Position numbers and translations under genes: made by a program. Shown piece by piece: positions 1 through 6,827 of a stretch of DNA of 64,000 nt. Each line of letters starts with the position of its first letter. Within the stretch, counting starts at the first letter, position 1. The notes below the pieces were generated by a model. The model ran no database searches and was not told the DNA's origin. It worked only from the letters and a program-made list of their open reading frames with translations. Origin of the DNA: CALUTH01 sp964452495 (GTDB taxonomy: Bacteria; Cyanobacteriota; Vampirovibrionia; Gastranaerophilales; Gastranaerophilaceae); NCBI GenBank assembly GCA_964452495.1, contig CAYVMC010000005.1, positions 31,993 to 95,992 of the forward strand, written 5' to 3'.

Positions 1-1484
1 TTACAAACTCAATCAAACTTTCATTATTTAAAACCCTCTTAAAAATGGACACTTCTTTTTATGATGAAAACAGTTCCGGTATTATTTTATCAAGATTTTT
101 ATCAGACCCTGACACTGCTTCAAAGGGTATTGTCCAATATATAAAAACCATAATTACAAGTGTATGCGGAGCTTTAGGATTAATCTGTGTTATGTTATAC
201 GGCTCATGGAAACTTGCGCTTATTGGTACTTTTGTTCTATGTGCCGCATTTATACCTATAGCCCTTATAAGAAAAAGGATTAAAAAAACATCAAATATGA
301 GTATGGTTATCGGCGGAAATATAACTACCAATATGAACGAAACTTATTCAGGAAACAAAGTTATGACAGCATACTGTCTTCAAGGCCGTCAGGAAAAAGC
401 TTTTGAAACACAAATTCATGAATCTTTTGATGTTGCAATGTCGCTGATTAAGCGTGCGGGCTGGATGTCTCCAATTATGCACCTTATCGCCTCTTTTGGC
501 ATCGCAGTCATTTTGTGGTATGGAACAAAACTTATAATAACCGGCGAAATAACTGCAGGTTGTTTTGCATCTTTTTTAACATCTCTGCTTCTGCTATACA
601 AACCTGTAAAAACACTGGGGAATACCCTTACGGGGCTTCAAACTATTTTTGTAGCACTGGGACGTGTATTTGAATTGTTTGATATACAGCCCGATTTGAA
701 GGAAAAACAAAATCCGGTCGAACTTGAGAATGTATATTCATCAATAACATTTAACAATATTTCTTTCGGTTATACACCGGAAAAGTTAGTATTAAAAAAT
801 ATTAACCTTGAAGTTAAAAAAGGTGAAACACTGGCAATTGTCGGCAACTCCGGCGGCGGCAAATCTACACTGGTTAATCTCTTGCCAAGATTTTATGATG
901 TAAATTCAGGTTCTATTACAATTGACGGCACAGATATAAGGGATTTTTCTCTATTAAGCCTCAGAAAACATATTGCCGTAGTTTTTCAGGATAATTTTTT
1001 ATTCTCAGGAACGATAAGAGAAAATATCGTGATGGGAAACTATAATGCCACAGAAGAAGATTTAGAACAGGCGATTGAATCTGCCCACTTAACGGAAATG
1101 CTTGAATCTTTACCGGACGGGCTGGACACAATGCTTGGAGAACGCGGCACTACATTATCGGGAGGACAAAGGCAGAGAGTAGCAATCGCAAGAGCTATGG
1201 TAAGAAAATCACCTATAGTAATTCTTGATGAAGCAACATCTGCACTTGATAATAAATCAGAAGCTATTGTACAAAAGGCTCTGGATAATCTTATGAAGAA
1301 CAAAACCGTTTTTGTTATAGCACACAGACTATCGACCATTAAAAACGCAGATAGAATAGCTGTTATCAATGAAGGAGAACTGGTAGAACTCGGTACTCAC
1401 GATGAGTTACTTTCCCGTGAAAACGGACAATATAAAGCACTTTATGAAATGCAATTTAAAAAACAGGAAACTGTAGAAGTCTAA
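1..1484 (+). CDS. ABC exporter, fused permease and ATPase (MsbA-like), 5' end cut by the window
   Basis: Half-transporter of the MsbA/multidrug exporter type: a membrane domain followed by an ATPase, expected to work as a homodimer or heterodimer exporting lipid or drug-like molecules. The first ATG is at 45, but the same frame is open back to position 3 and reads SLFKTLLK before MDTSFYDEN. That stretch resembles the conserved 'FFD..stG.l.SR' loop of these exporters, so the true start probably lies outside the window. Counting from the ATG, the ATPase shows Walker A GNSGGGKST near residue 266, Q-loop VFQDNFLFSG, signature LSGGQRQRVAIARAM near 370, Walker B VILDEATSALD near 390 and H-loop IAHRLSTI near 425. 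Membrane segments occupy roughly residues 30-70 and 140-190. An intrinsic terminator follows. The substrate cannot be told from sequence. Confidence 0.93.
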   Translation, partial: TNSIKLSLFKTLLKMDTSFYDENSSGIILSRFLSDPDTASKGIVQYIKTIITSVCGALGLICVMLYGSWKLALIGTFVLCAAFIPIALIRKRIKKTSNMSMVIGGNITTNMNETYSGNKVMTAYCLQGRQEKAFETQIHESFDVAMSLIKRAGWMSPIMHLIASFGIAVILWYGTKLIITGEITAGCFASFLTSLLLLYKPVKTLGNTLTGLQTIFVALGRVFELFDIQPDLKEKQNPVELENVYSSITFNNISFGYTPEKLVLKNINLEVKKGETLAIVGNSGGGKSTLVNLLPRFYDVNSGSITIDGTDIRDFSLLSLRKHIAVVFQDNFLFSGTIRENIVMGNYNATEEDLEQAIESAHLTEMLESLPDGLDTMLGERGTTLSGGQRQRVAIARAMVRKSPIVILDEATSALDNKSEAIVQKALDNLMKNKTVFVIAHRLSTIKNADRIAVINEGELVELGTHDELLSRENGQYKALYEMQFKKQETVEV

Positions 1485-1505
1485 TCATATTATTACAATG
1501 AGGAT

Positions 1506-1540
1506 GAAAAAAATCCCGCTTTTAATAGTGGGATTTTTTC
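1506..1540 (+). terminator. Rho-independent terminator after the ABC exporter
   Basis: AAAAAATCCC (1508-1517) pairs with GGGATTTTTT (1530-1539), extended inward by a G-U and two further pairs. It ends in a T run 20-50 bases after the exporter stop codon. It separates the exporter from the pilin island. Confidence 0.8.
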
Positions 1541-1683
1541 ATCTTTTTTGCCCGTTTCACCTGACCATGCTGCTATCAAAATATGCAGGCACCCTATGTA
1601 TTTCAAGTTACTATCTGGCTGTATCAATGCAGCAGCACATACAATTCTCTACAATCCTTTTTCTCTTTCGCCCCGCAGCAGGC

Positions 1684-1941
1684 AATCAACACATAGAGAG
1701 ATTATAACCGAGTAATCGAGAAGAGAAAGGAACATAACAAATGAGAAAACTAGGATTCACATTAGCGGAAGTACTTATAACCCTGGGTATTATAGGTGTA
1801 ATCGCTACATTAACATTACCGACATTGATGTCAAACACAGCAGAGCGTGAGTATTCAACAGCGTTAAAGAAAGGAATAAGTGCATTAACCGAAGCAGTGC
1901 AAATGCAGGTAGCGTTGGAGAATGTAAGTTTTGATGAGATG
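1684..1941 (+). repeat. Pilin cassette block, copy A (258 bp)
   Basis: First of three copies of a 258-bp block: 57 bp of leader plus the first 67 codons of a pilin-like gene. I compared the three copies base by base and found no mismatch, even at silent positions. Copy A lacks the extra upstream tract (A8 followed by TTTCATAT) present in copies B and C. Left of the block are unrelated bases that include CGCCCCGC at 1669-1676, matching one half of the nearby palindromes. The leader holds AAAGGA (1726-1731) nine bases before the ATG. Confidence 0.93.
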
Positions 1942-2445
1942 GTAGATACAGACGTAGACACCGAGGTAAACTCATTCTATGCATTTTTGTGCAACCGTAT
2001 GCAGACAGAAAGATATGCATCTAGTGCATCAGAAGCTTGTGATGATAACCTTGCTGACTCCAGCAGTGGTAATGCGACTACCTGCCTTGGATATGGCGGT
2101 ATGATGGAAAGTAACGTAGCAATGTTCTTCCGTGATGGGTCTGCTATTATTTATGATGCAACTCTTCCTGTAGGTGGCGGCGACGAAGGTTCGATTACGT
2201 GTCAAGATGCAATGGGTGAAGATGTTGTATGTTTTAAAATGGTATATGATACAAATGGTTTCAAGAAACCAAATATGCTGGCTAACTGCATGAATGATAA
2301 AACAAAATCCCCTGTGACAAATGACACTTCAACAGAGTGTACAAATAAAAACTTTGTAGCCCGTGACCAATATCCTATCAAATTATATGGTGTAGGTGTA
2401 TACCCCAACTCACCCGCTGCACATTATATATTTAATAAAAAATAA
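1741..2445 (+). CDS. Type IV pilin-like protein A (prepilin N-terminus)
   Basis: Secreted pilin or pseudopilin of 234 residues. The start MRKLG|FTLAE fits a prepilin peptidase (PilD) site: Gly at -1, Phe at +1, Glu at +5, then a hydrophobic helix to about residue 29. The rest is a soluble domain with several Cys (ACDD, TTCLGYG, ITCQD, VCFKM, NCMND, TECTN), which could form disulfides outside the cytoplasm. The first 67 residues are identical to pilins B and C at DNA level. The remainder is a mosaic closely related to B, with short variable islands around residues 68-75, 98-118, 138-158 and 179-198. AAAGGA lies nine bases upstream. No other pilus gene (PilB, PilC, PilD, PilQ) is in the window, so assembly partners lie elsewhere. 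Whether it is a major or minor pilin is unknown. Confidence 0.88.
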   Translation: MRKLGFTLAEVLITLGIIGVIATLTLPTLMSNTAEREYSTALKKGISALTEAVQMQVALENVSFDEMVDTDVDTEVNSFYAFLCNRMQTERYASSASEACDDNLADSSSGNATTCLGYGGMMESNVAMFFRDGSAIIYDATLPVGGGDEGSITCQDAMGEDVVCFKMVYDTNGFKKPNMLANCMNDKTKSPVTNDTSTECTNKNFVARDQYPIKLYGVGVYPNSPAAHYIFNKK

Positions 2446-2473
2446 TTTGTTACTTTTTTGTTAATACAATTTA

Positions 2474-2511
2474 ATAAAACGGCTGTGGCAATGCTACCAC
2501 TGTCGTTTTAT
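2474..2511. terminator. Imperfect hairpin after pilin A, likely terminator
   Basis: ATAAAACG (2474-2481) pairs with CGTTTTAT (2504-2511). The pairing continues inward through GTGG/CCAC with one mismatch. It sits 29 bases after the pilin A stop, and the stem's second arm is T-rich. Confidence 0.55.
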
Positions 2512-2530
2512 ATTATAGAAATTAAACCTA

Positions 2531-2571
2531 AAATAATTTGTCGCCCCGCGATGCGGGGCGACAAATTATTT
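2531..2571. repeat. GC-cored perfect palindrome 1 (19-bp arms, 3-nt loop)
   Basis: Arms 2531-2549 and 2553-2571 are perfectly complementary around the loop GAT. The core is CGCCCCG...CGGGGCG, flanked by A/T-rich outer arms. It lies between the converging stops of pilins A and B. It may act as a bidirectional terminator, but its geometry is identical to the palindrome at 4362-4402, which sits where no terminator is expected. A REP- or MITE-like element is the alternative. Confidence 0.7.
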
Positions 2572-2597
2572 TTTACCGTTTTCTCAACTAACATAAA

Positions 2598-3302
2598 CTA
2601 TTTCTTGTTGAAAATATATCTAGCAGATGGAGAGTTTGGATAAACGCCTACATCATATAATTTAATAGCATACTGGTCACGGGCTACAAAGTTTTTACTA
2701 TTACACTCTGTTTCAGTGTCGTTTGTTATTGCCGCCCTTTGTCTACCAGTTTGTCCTTGACAGTTAGACAGCATATTTGGTTTCTTGAAACCATTTGTAT
2801 CATATACCATTTTAAAACAGTTAACGGTTTCGCCCATAGCGGTCACACAATTATCATCTGAAACAACTGCTTCTGAATTATAAATAATAGCAGACCCATC
2901 ACGGAAGAACATTGCTACGTTACCATCCATCATATTACCATATCCAAGGCAGGCAGTCGCAGTACCACCGCTGATGGAATCGCTGCTAAGGCTATCATCA
3001 CAAGCTTCTTCAGCAGAAGCCGCATACCTTTCTGTTTGCATACGGTTGCACAAAAATGCATAGAATGAGTTTACCTCGGTATCTCCCTCACCACTATCTA
3101 CCATCTCATCAAAACTTACATTCTCCAACGCTACCTGCATTTGCACTGCTTCGGTTAATGCACTTATTCCTTTCTTTAACGCTGTTGAATACTCACGCTC
3201 TGCTGTGTTTGACATCAATGTCGGTAATGTTAATGTAGCGATTACACCTATAATACCCAGGGTTATAAGTACTTCCGCTAATGTGAATCCTAGTTTTCTC
3301 AT
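2598..3302 (-). CDS. Type IV pilin-like protein B (prepilin N-terminus)
   Basis: 234-residue prepilin-like protein on the minus strand, facing pilin A. It has the same MRKLG|FTLAE cleavage site and hydrophobic helix, and its first 67 codons are identical to A and C. Past residue 67 it is a near relative of A: long blocks of exact DNA identity (for example the region encoding NSFYAFLCNRMQTERYA, and that encoding AMFFRDGSAIIY) alternate with short divergent islands containing insertions and deletions. Cys positions mostly match A. This pattern suggests gene conversion or recombination between the two genes rather than uniform drift. It has the extended leader with an A8 tract also seen at copy C. 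Confidence 0.88.
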   Translation of the reverse strand: MRKLGFTLAEVLITLGIIGVIATLTLPTLMSNTAEREYSTALKKGISALTEAVQMQVALENVSFDEMVDSGEGDTEVNSFYAFLCNRMQTERYAASAEEACDDSLSSDSISGGTATACLGYGNMMDGNVAMFFRDGSAIIYNSEAVVSDDNCVTAMGETVNCFKMVYDTNGFKKPNMLSNCQGQTGRQRAAITNDTETECNSKNFVARDQYAIKLYDVGVYPNSPSARYIFNKK

Positions 3303-3377
3303 TTGTTATGTTCCTTTCTCTTCTCGATTACTCGGTTATAATCTCTCTATGTGTTGATTATATGAAATTTTTTTTAT
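3102..3377 (-). repeat. Pilin cassette block, copy B (258 bp plus 18 bp more shared with C)
   Basis: Inverted copy of the block. The 258 bp at 3102-3359 match copies A and C exactly. The identity with copy C continues to 3377 through TATATGAAA and eight T (read on the plus strand). With copy C it forms 276-bp perfect inverted repeats enclosing 3378-4439, and with copy A it forms 258-bp inverted repeats enclosing 1942-3101. Confidence 0.93.
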
Positions 3378-3440
3378 TTAGTCAACAAGAATTTACAAAT
3401 AAACCATATAAACTAAATACCACACATTAAAAATTTCATA

Positions 3441-4313
3441 TCACTTTTTTTTTAAATTGGTCTTGAACATACGTCCTGCAAGGGATATAGGCAAAAGCAG
3501 GAAAAATAAAACGTAACCCAGTGCGCATGACTTTCCTGCTTGAAAATACTCAAAACCTTCTTGATAAACATTGTACACAATAACATTTGTTGCCCCGTTG
3601 GGACCTCCCTGTGTCATTGTATAAATTAAGTCGAATACCTGAAATGATGATATAACTGTAGTTACAGCGACAAACACCACTACAGGAAGAAGCATGGGGA
3701 GTACTATCTTAAATAATATTGCACAATCACCCGCTCCATCTACTTTTGCAGCTTCTATAACGGCTCCGTTTAGTCCCGCAAAACCTGCAAGATACAAAAG
3801 CATGTTATATCCAAGGAGTTTCCATACAGAGACAAAAATTAAAATCCCCATGGCTAAATGTTCGTCATACAGCCATTTACAGTCTATATGCAGCAAATTA
3901 TTGACAAGCCCGCCGGAAGGATCAAAAATCCAACACCAAACGGTTCCTATAACTATCATAGGAGTTATATATGGCAAAAAGCAAATAAAGTTAAACTCTT
4001 GAAACCGCATTTCTGCCACAAACACCATATAGGCAAGTATAAGCGGCAATATAACACCAAATATCGTAACCGATAATGAATACACTATCGTATTGTAATA
4101 AATCTTAATATATTCTGTGCCTGTTAAGATTTCTAAGTAATTTTTTAGTCCGACAAATACAGGTTTTGACAGAAAATCCCAGTCGAAAAAGCTGATTCCA
4201 AAGGACAGAAGCGTCGGAATTAAAATAAAAAGAAAGGTTCCGGCGACAGCCGGTGAAATAAATATCAATACATCTCTGCCAGAATACAGCGAATTTTTTC
4301 CATCGTTCAGCAT
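3441..4313 (-). CDS. ABC sugar-type transporter permease (MalF/UgpA-like), lone subunit
   Basis: Inner-membrane permease of 290 residues with about six hydrophobic segments and the coupling motif EAAKVDGAGDCAILFKIVLP near residues 187-206, typical of binding-protein-dependent sugar or glycerol-phosphate importers. Such subunits normally come with a second permease, a solute-binding protein and sometimes an ATPase. None is in the window. The gene is enclosed by inverted pilin blocks B and C, so it may be an orphan left by rearrangement or may pair with genes elsewhere. The ATG at 4313 has no good ribosome site. A GGAG precedes an out-of-frame ATG at 4329. Gene integrity looks complete, from N-terminal GRDVLIFISPAVAG to the last helix. 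Confidence 0.85.
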   Translation of the reverse strand: MLNDGKNSLYSGRDVLIFISPAVAGTFLFILIPTLLSFGISFFDWDFLSKPVFVGLKNYLEILTGTEYIKIYYNTIVYSLSVTIFGVILPLILAYMVFVAEMRFQEFNFICFLPYITPMIVIGTVWCWIFDPSGGLVNNLLHIDCKWLYDEHLAMGILIFVSVWKLLGYNMLLYLAGFAGLNGAVIEAAKVDGAGDCAILFKIVLPMLLPVVVFVAVTTVISSFQVFDLIYTMTQGGPNGATNVIVYNVYQEGFEYFQAGKSCALGYVLFFLLLPISLAGRMFKTNLKKK

Positions 4314-4361
4314 GTATTAATATTATCATAAATCTCCGGCATGCTATTCAAGGTCGTGAAG

Positions 4362-4402
4362 AGGCGGCAGGGCGCCCCGTTGCACGGGGCGCCCTGCCGC
4401 CT
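4362..4402. repeat. GC-rich perfect palindrome 2 (19-bp arms, 3-nt loop)
   Basis: Arms 4362-4380 and 4384-4402 are perfectly complementary around the loop TGC, with no T run. The core CGCCCCG/CGGGGCG occupies positions 12-18 of the arm, exactly as in palindrome 1, although the outer 11 bp are different and still fully paired. It lies between the divergent starts of the permease and pilin C, where a terminator makes little sense. GC-rich sequence continues to about 4427, in contrast to the AT-rich surroundings. Confidence 0.75.
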
Positions 4403-4439
4403 GTAAGCCGCTTCCGGCGCGGTTCCTAGCATAATTCCT

Positions 4440-4715
4440 ATAAAAAAAATTTCATATAATCAACACATAGAGAGATTATAACCGAGTAATCGAGAAGAGA
4501 AAGGAACATAACAAATGAGAAAACTAGGATTCACATTAGCGGAAGTACTTATAACCCTGGGTATTATAGGTGTAATCGCTACATTAACATTACCGACATT
4601 GATGTCAAACACAGCAGAGCGTGAGTATTCAACAGCGTTAAAGAAAGGAATAAGTGCATTAACCGAAGCAGTGCAAATGCAGGTAGCGTTGGAGAATGTA
4701 AGTTTTGATGAGATG
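4440..4715 (+). repeat. Pilin cassette block, copy C (258 bp plus 18 bp more shared with B)
   Basis: Third copy. 4458-4715 is identical to copies A and B, and 4440-4457 is identical to B only. It is a direct repeat relative to copy A and an inverted repeat relative to copy B. TATAAC at 4477-4482 inside the shared leader is a possible -10 box. I see no convincing -35. Confidence 0.93.
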
Positions 4716-5279
4716 TTTGATGCGTCATCCACAACAACACAAGACGGTGAAACGAGTGACTTTAGTACAGAAGCAGCATCACTGTACGCACTTTTAGCCG
4801 CTAGAATGCAAACAGAAAAACTTGCCGATATGAGTGGTGATGATGTATGCGCAGAAAATGCAACAGGAGGAAGTGCTAGTTGTTTGAACTATAACGAGGA
4901 TGCATCCGGAGGTTTTGATACTGCAATCTTCTTCCGTGACGGGTCTGCCATTATGTTTGAGAAGGAAGCTACCATCGGTGACGAGACATGTGAAAATACT
5001 TCAGGTGAAGAAGTAAACTGTTTCAAAGTACTGTATGATGTAAACGGAACAAAGAAACCAAATACCGTATCTAATTGTAATGGCACAGCCGGTAAAGCAA
5101 AAAATATTGGTAAGGATTTGTTTGATTTAACATATAGTACTGATGGTAATAGTGATGACAGCACCACCATTTGCTCTAAAGATAATTTTAATGCACGTGA
5201 CCAGTATCCCTTATATCTCTACGGTATAGGAGCATATCCTGGTTCTATTGCTACCAAGTATTTATATGAAAAGAAATAG
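4515..5279 (+). CDS. Type IV pilin-like protein C (prepilin N-terminus)
   Basis: 254-residue prepilin-like protein with the same 67-codon start as A and B (MRKLG|FTLAE site, one hydrophobic helix). The body is clearly more diverged. It keeps the FFRDGSAI motif, the paired Cys around TCENTSGEEVNCFKV, the NARDQYPLYLYG segment and a short C-terminus ending in KYLYEKK, but inserts Thr/Ser/Asp-rich stretches near residues 68-80 and 205-220. It therefore shares the secretion and assembly signal but presents a different exposed domain. It is followed by a strong bidirectional terminator. Confidence 0.88.
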   Translation: MRKLGFTLAEVLITLGIIGVIATLTLPTLMSNTAEREYSTALKKGISALTEAVQMQVALENVSFDEMFDASSTTTQDGETSDFSTEAASLYALLAARMQTEKLADMSGDDVCAENATGGSASCLNYNEDASGGFDTAIFFRDGSAIMFEKEATIGDETCENTSGEEVNCFKVLYDVNGTKKPNTVSNCNGTAGKAKNIGKDLFDLTYSTDGNSDDSTTICSKDNFNARDQYPLYLYGIGAYPGSIATKYLYEKK

Positions 5280-5299
5280 TAATAGTAACCTTATTCTTA

Positions 5300-5329
5300 A
5301 AAAAACCTCAGGTCAGCCTGAGGTTTTTT
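5300..5329. terminator. Bidirectional terminator between pilin C and dCMP deaminase
   Basis: A perfect 13-bp stem (5300-5312 with 5317-5329) has an A run on one side and a T run on the other. It serves both converging genes. The minus-strand stop codon (5328-5330) overlaps the stem. Confidence 0.9.
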
Positions 5330-5810
5330 ATTGCTGTTCTTCCAATTCCCGCTTTATATCTTCCGCAGAAACATAAAGCACAGGCGAATTTTCATCTTTC
5401 CTTAAGTAAACATCTTTAATCCCCGCCTGAACAATAAATCGTTTGCAGAGAATACAAATAATATCATGCCCCCAGATATACATAGTAGCATCTTTACATC
5501 TGTCCTGTCCTGCCTGAATTATCGCATTTTGCTCCGCATGTATGGAACGGCAGGTTTCATACTTTGTACCGGACGGAATATTATTCTTTATCCTGTAGCA
5601 TTCACCGCGCTCATAACACGACTCAACACCGCTCGGTGTTCCGTTATACCCCGTTGCTTTAATCTTTTTATCTTCGCCAACTATTACAGCACCCACATTT
5701 GCCCGCAGACAATTTGACCGTGACGCACAGGTTTTTGCCAGATCCAAAAAATACTCAGTCCAAGGTTTGATACCCATATCTCTTACCCTTTCCAACATTA
5801 ATTCTGGCAT
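5328..5810 (-). CDS. Deoxycytidylate (dCMP) deaminase family protein
   Basis: 160-residue zinc deaminase that would convert dCMP to dUMP, feeding thymidylate synthesis. Zinc and catalytic residues are visible: HAE at 91-93 and CILC at 119-122, preceded by the SGVESCYERGECYR loop characteristic of dCMP deaminases. It stands alone, divergent from the pyrimidine operon, which fits a nucleotide role. The ATG at 5810 has only a weak ribosome site. In-frame ATGs at residues 5 and 12 are possible starts, since similarity begins near KPWTEYF. Confidence 0.87.
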   Translation of the reverse strand: MPELMLERVRDMGIKPWTEYFLDLAKTCASRSNCLRANVGAVIVGEDKKIKATGYNGTPSGVESCYERGECYRIKNNIPSGTKYETCRSIHAEQNAIIQAGQDRCKDATMYIWGHDIICILCKRFIVQAGIKDVYLRKDENSPVLYVSAEDIKRELEEQQ

Positions 5811-5911
5811 GCCTTCAACCGTTTTATCAATACCCGCAGCCCATAACTTTACATTTGATAATATATTTCTACCCGTAATTAAATCTATACTTTACAAAAC
5901 TTTACCTTTTA

Positions 5912-5940
5912 TTGACTGATATAAGCAAGTTTGAGATAAT
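5912..5940 (+). promoter_or_regulatory. Sigma70-type promoter of the pyr operon
   Basis: TTGACT (5912-5917), a 17-bp spacer, then GATAAT (5935-5940). Transcription would start near 5947, only about 12 bases before the leader-peptide ATG. Confidence 0.75.
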
Positions 5941-5958
5941 AAATAAGATGGTGGAATT

Positions 5959-6003
5959 ATGAGTTTTACAAGTAATTTTGATGGAATTTTTGTTTACTTC
6001 TAA
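5959..6003 (+). CDS. Putative 14-residue leader peptide of the pyr operon
   Basis: A short reading frame, MSFTSNFDGIFVYF, lies between the promoter and an intrinsic terminator. Its stop codon ends two bases before the terminator stem. GGTGGA (5950-5955) sits just ahead of the ATG. The message is U-rich (TTTTGATGG, ATTTTTGTTTACTTC), as in the enteric pyrBI leader, where RNA polymerase pausing at U runs senses UTP. Four Phe codons also allow a phenylalanine-type model, but the downstream genes are all for pyrimidine synthesis. Translation is not proven. Confidence 0.5.
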   Translation: MSFTSNFDGIFVYF

Positions 6004-6005
6004 TG

Positions 6006-6037
6006 AAAAAGAGAAAAGTTTTTGCTTTTCTCTTTTT
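6006..6037 (+). terminator. Intrinsic terminator / candidate pyr attenuator
   Basis: A 13-bp A/T-rich stem (6006-6018 with 6025-6037) ends in T5, then ATTTAT. It lies after the promoter and leader peptide and 22 bases before pyrK, so full-length operon mRNA must read through it. A ribosome finishing the leader peptide would cover the stem's left arm. No PyrR-binding loop consensus was recognised. Confidence 0.7.
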
Positions 6038-6059
6038 ATTTATAAAAGGATAAGGGATA

Positions 6060-6827
6060 ATGGTACAAAAACAGTTCAAATCCAAAGTCAAATATAATAA
6101 ACCGACAGGTAAAAACCTGTATATAATGGATTTAGAGACCCCGGACGGAATACTTTCCAAACCGGGGCAATTTATATCAATACTTATCCCGCATAAAACA
6201 CTCCGCCGCCCGATTAGTATTGCAGGTAACAGCGGTAATTCTCTCCAAATACTCTACAAAGTAAGGGGCGAAGGTACAAAACACCTCTCAGAACTAAAAG
6301 AAGGAGATACTGTCAATTTTACCGGAGTATTCGGCAATTCGTTTACTGCCGGTAAAAATAATCTTTTAATCGGGGCAGGTGTAGGACTTGCACCTGTTTA
6401 TTATTTAAAAAAGGAACTTGAAAAAAACAAAATACAAGCCCAACTTATTGCAGGGTTTAAGACAAAAGACGAAATTCCGGAAGATTTGTCCCAGTCAATC
6501 GATTTTATATCTACCGATGACGGTAGTTACGGGTACCATGGCAGTATTGTATCCCTTACCGAACAGTGTATAGAAAAATTCTCACCTGATAATATCTGTA
6601 TATGCGGTCCCATTATTGTTATGGAGCTTATATCTAAAATTGCGGCAAAGAAAAATATTAATTGTCAGGTGTCAATGGAAAGCATGATGGCTTGTTCCAT
6701 CGGAGCATGCCGCGGATGTGTTATAAAAATCAATGATAACGGTGTAATTAAAAATGCCGCTGTCTGCAAAGAAGGAACCGTTTTTGATGCCCGAAAAGTA
6801 TTCTTTAATGAGGTTTATCATGCCTGA
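6060..6827 (+). CDS. pyrK: Dihydroorotate dehydrogenase B, electron transfer subunit
   Basis: 255-residue FAD and [2Fe-2S] protein that passes electrons from the PyrD flavin to NAD+, as in the class 1B dihydroorotate dehydrogenase of Gram-positive bacteria. The FAD-binding RRPISIAG motif is near residues 56-63 and the NAD-binding LLIGAGVGLAPV near 101-112. The iron-sulfur ligands are in MMACSIGACRGC with a further Cys about 15 residues on (approximately residues 212-237). AAGGATAAGGGA precedes the ATG. Its stop overlaps the pyrD start by eight bases, which fits the 1:1 partnership. Confidence 0.95.
   Translation: MVQKQFKSKVKYNKPTGKNLYIMDLETPDGILSKPGQFISILIPHKTLRRPISIAGNSGNSLQILYKVRGEGTKHLSELKEGDTVNFTGVFGNSFTAGKNNLLIGAGVGLAPVYYLKKELEKNKIQAQLIAGFKTKDEIPEDLSQSIDFISTDDGSYGYHGSIVSLTEQCIEKFSPDNICICGPIIVMELISKIAAKKNINCQVSMESMMACSIGACRGCVIKINDNGVIKNAAVCKEGTVFDARKVFFNEVYHA

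Noticed and set aside
1498..1707. Plus-strand 69-codon frame after the ABC exporter
   Set aside because: It starts upstream of and runs through the intrinsic terminator into the pilin leader, with no domain or good ribosome site.
1686..1961. Antisense open frame of about 90 residues across the shared pilin block, repeated at copy C (4460-4732)
   Set aside because: It is open in both copies only because the DNA is identical. It has no ribosome site and lies opposite a clear prepilin gene.
4105..4329. ATG at 4329 with a good GGAG, in another frame than the permease
   Set aside because: Its 74-codon frame has no recognisable content, while the permease frame is clearly coding. It may be a chance frame or a short upstream frame.
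2531..4402. GC palindromes as integron attC sites or CRISPR repeats
   Set aside because: No attC core motifs, no integrase, only two copies with unequal sequence and no regularly spaced unique spacers.
4384..4430. GC-rich stretch as evidence for a transferred gene
   Set aside because: Only about 65 bp long and non-coding. Explained by the palindrome and its flank.
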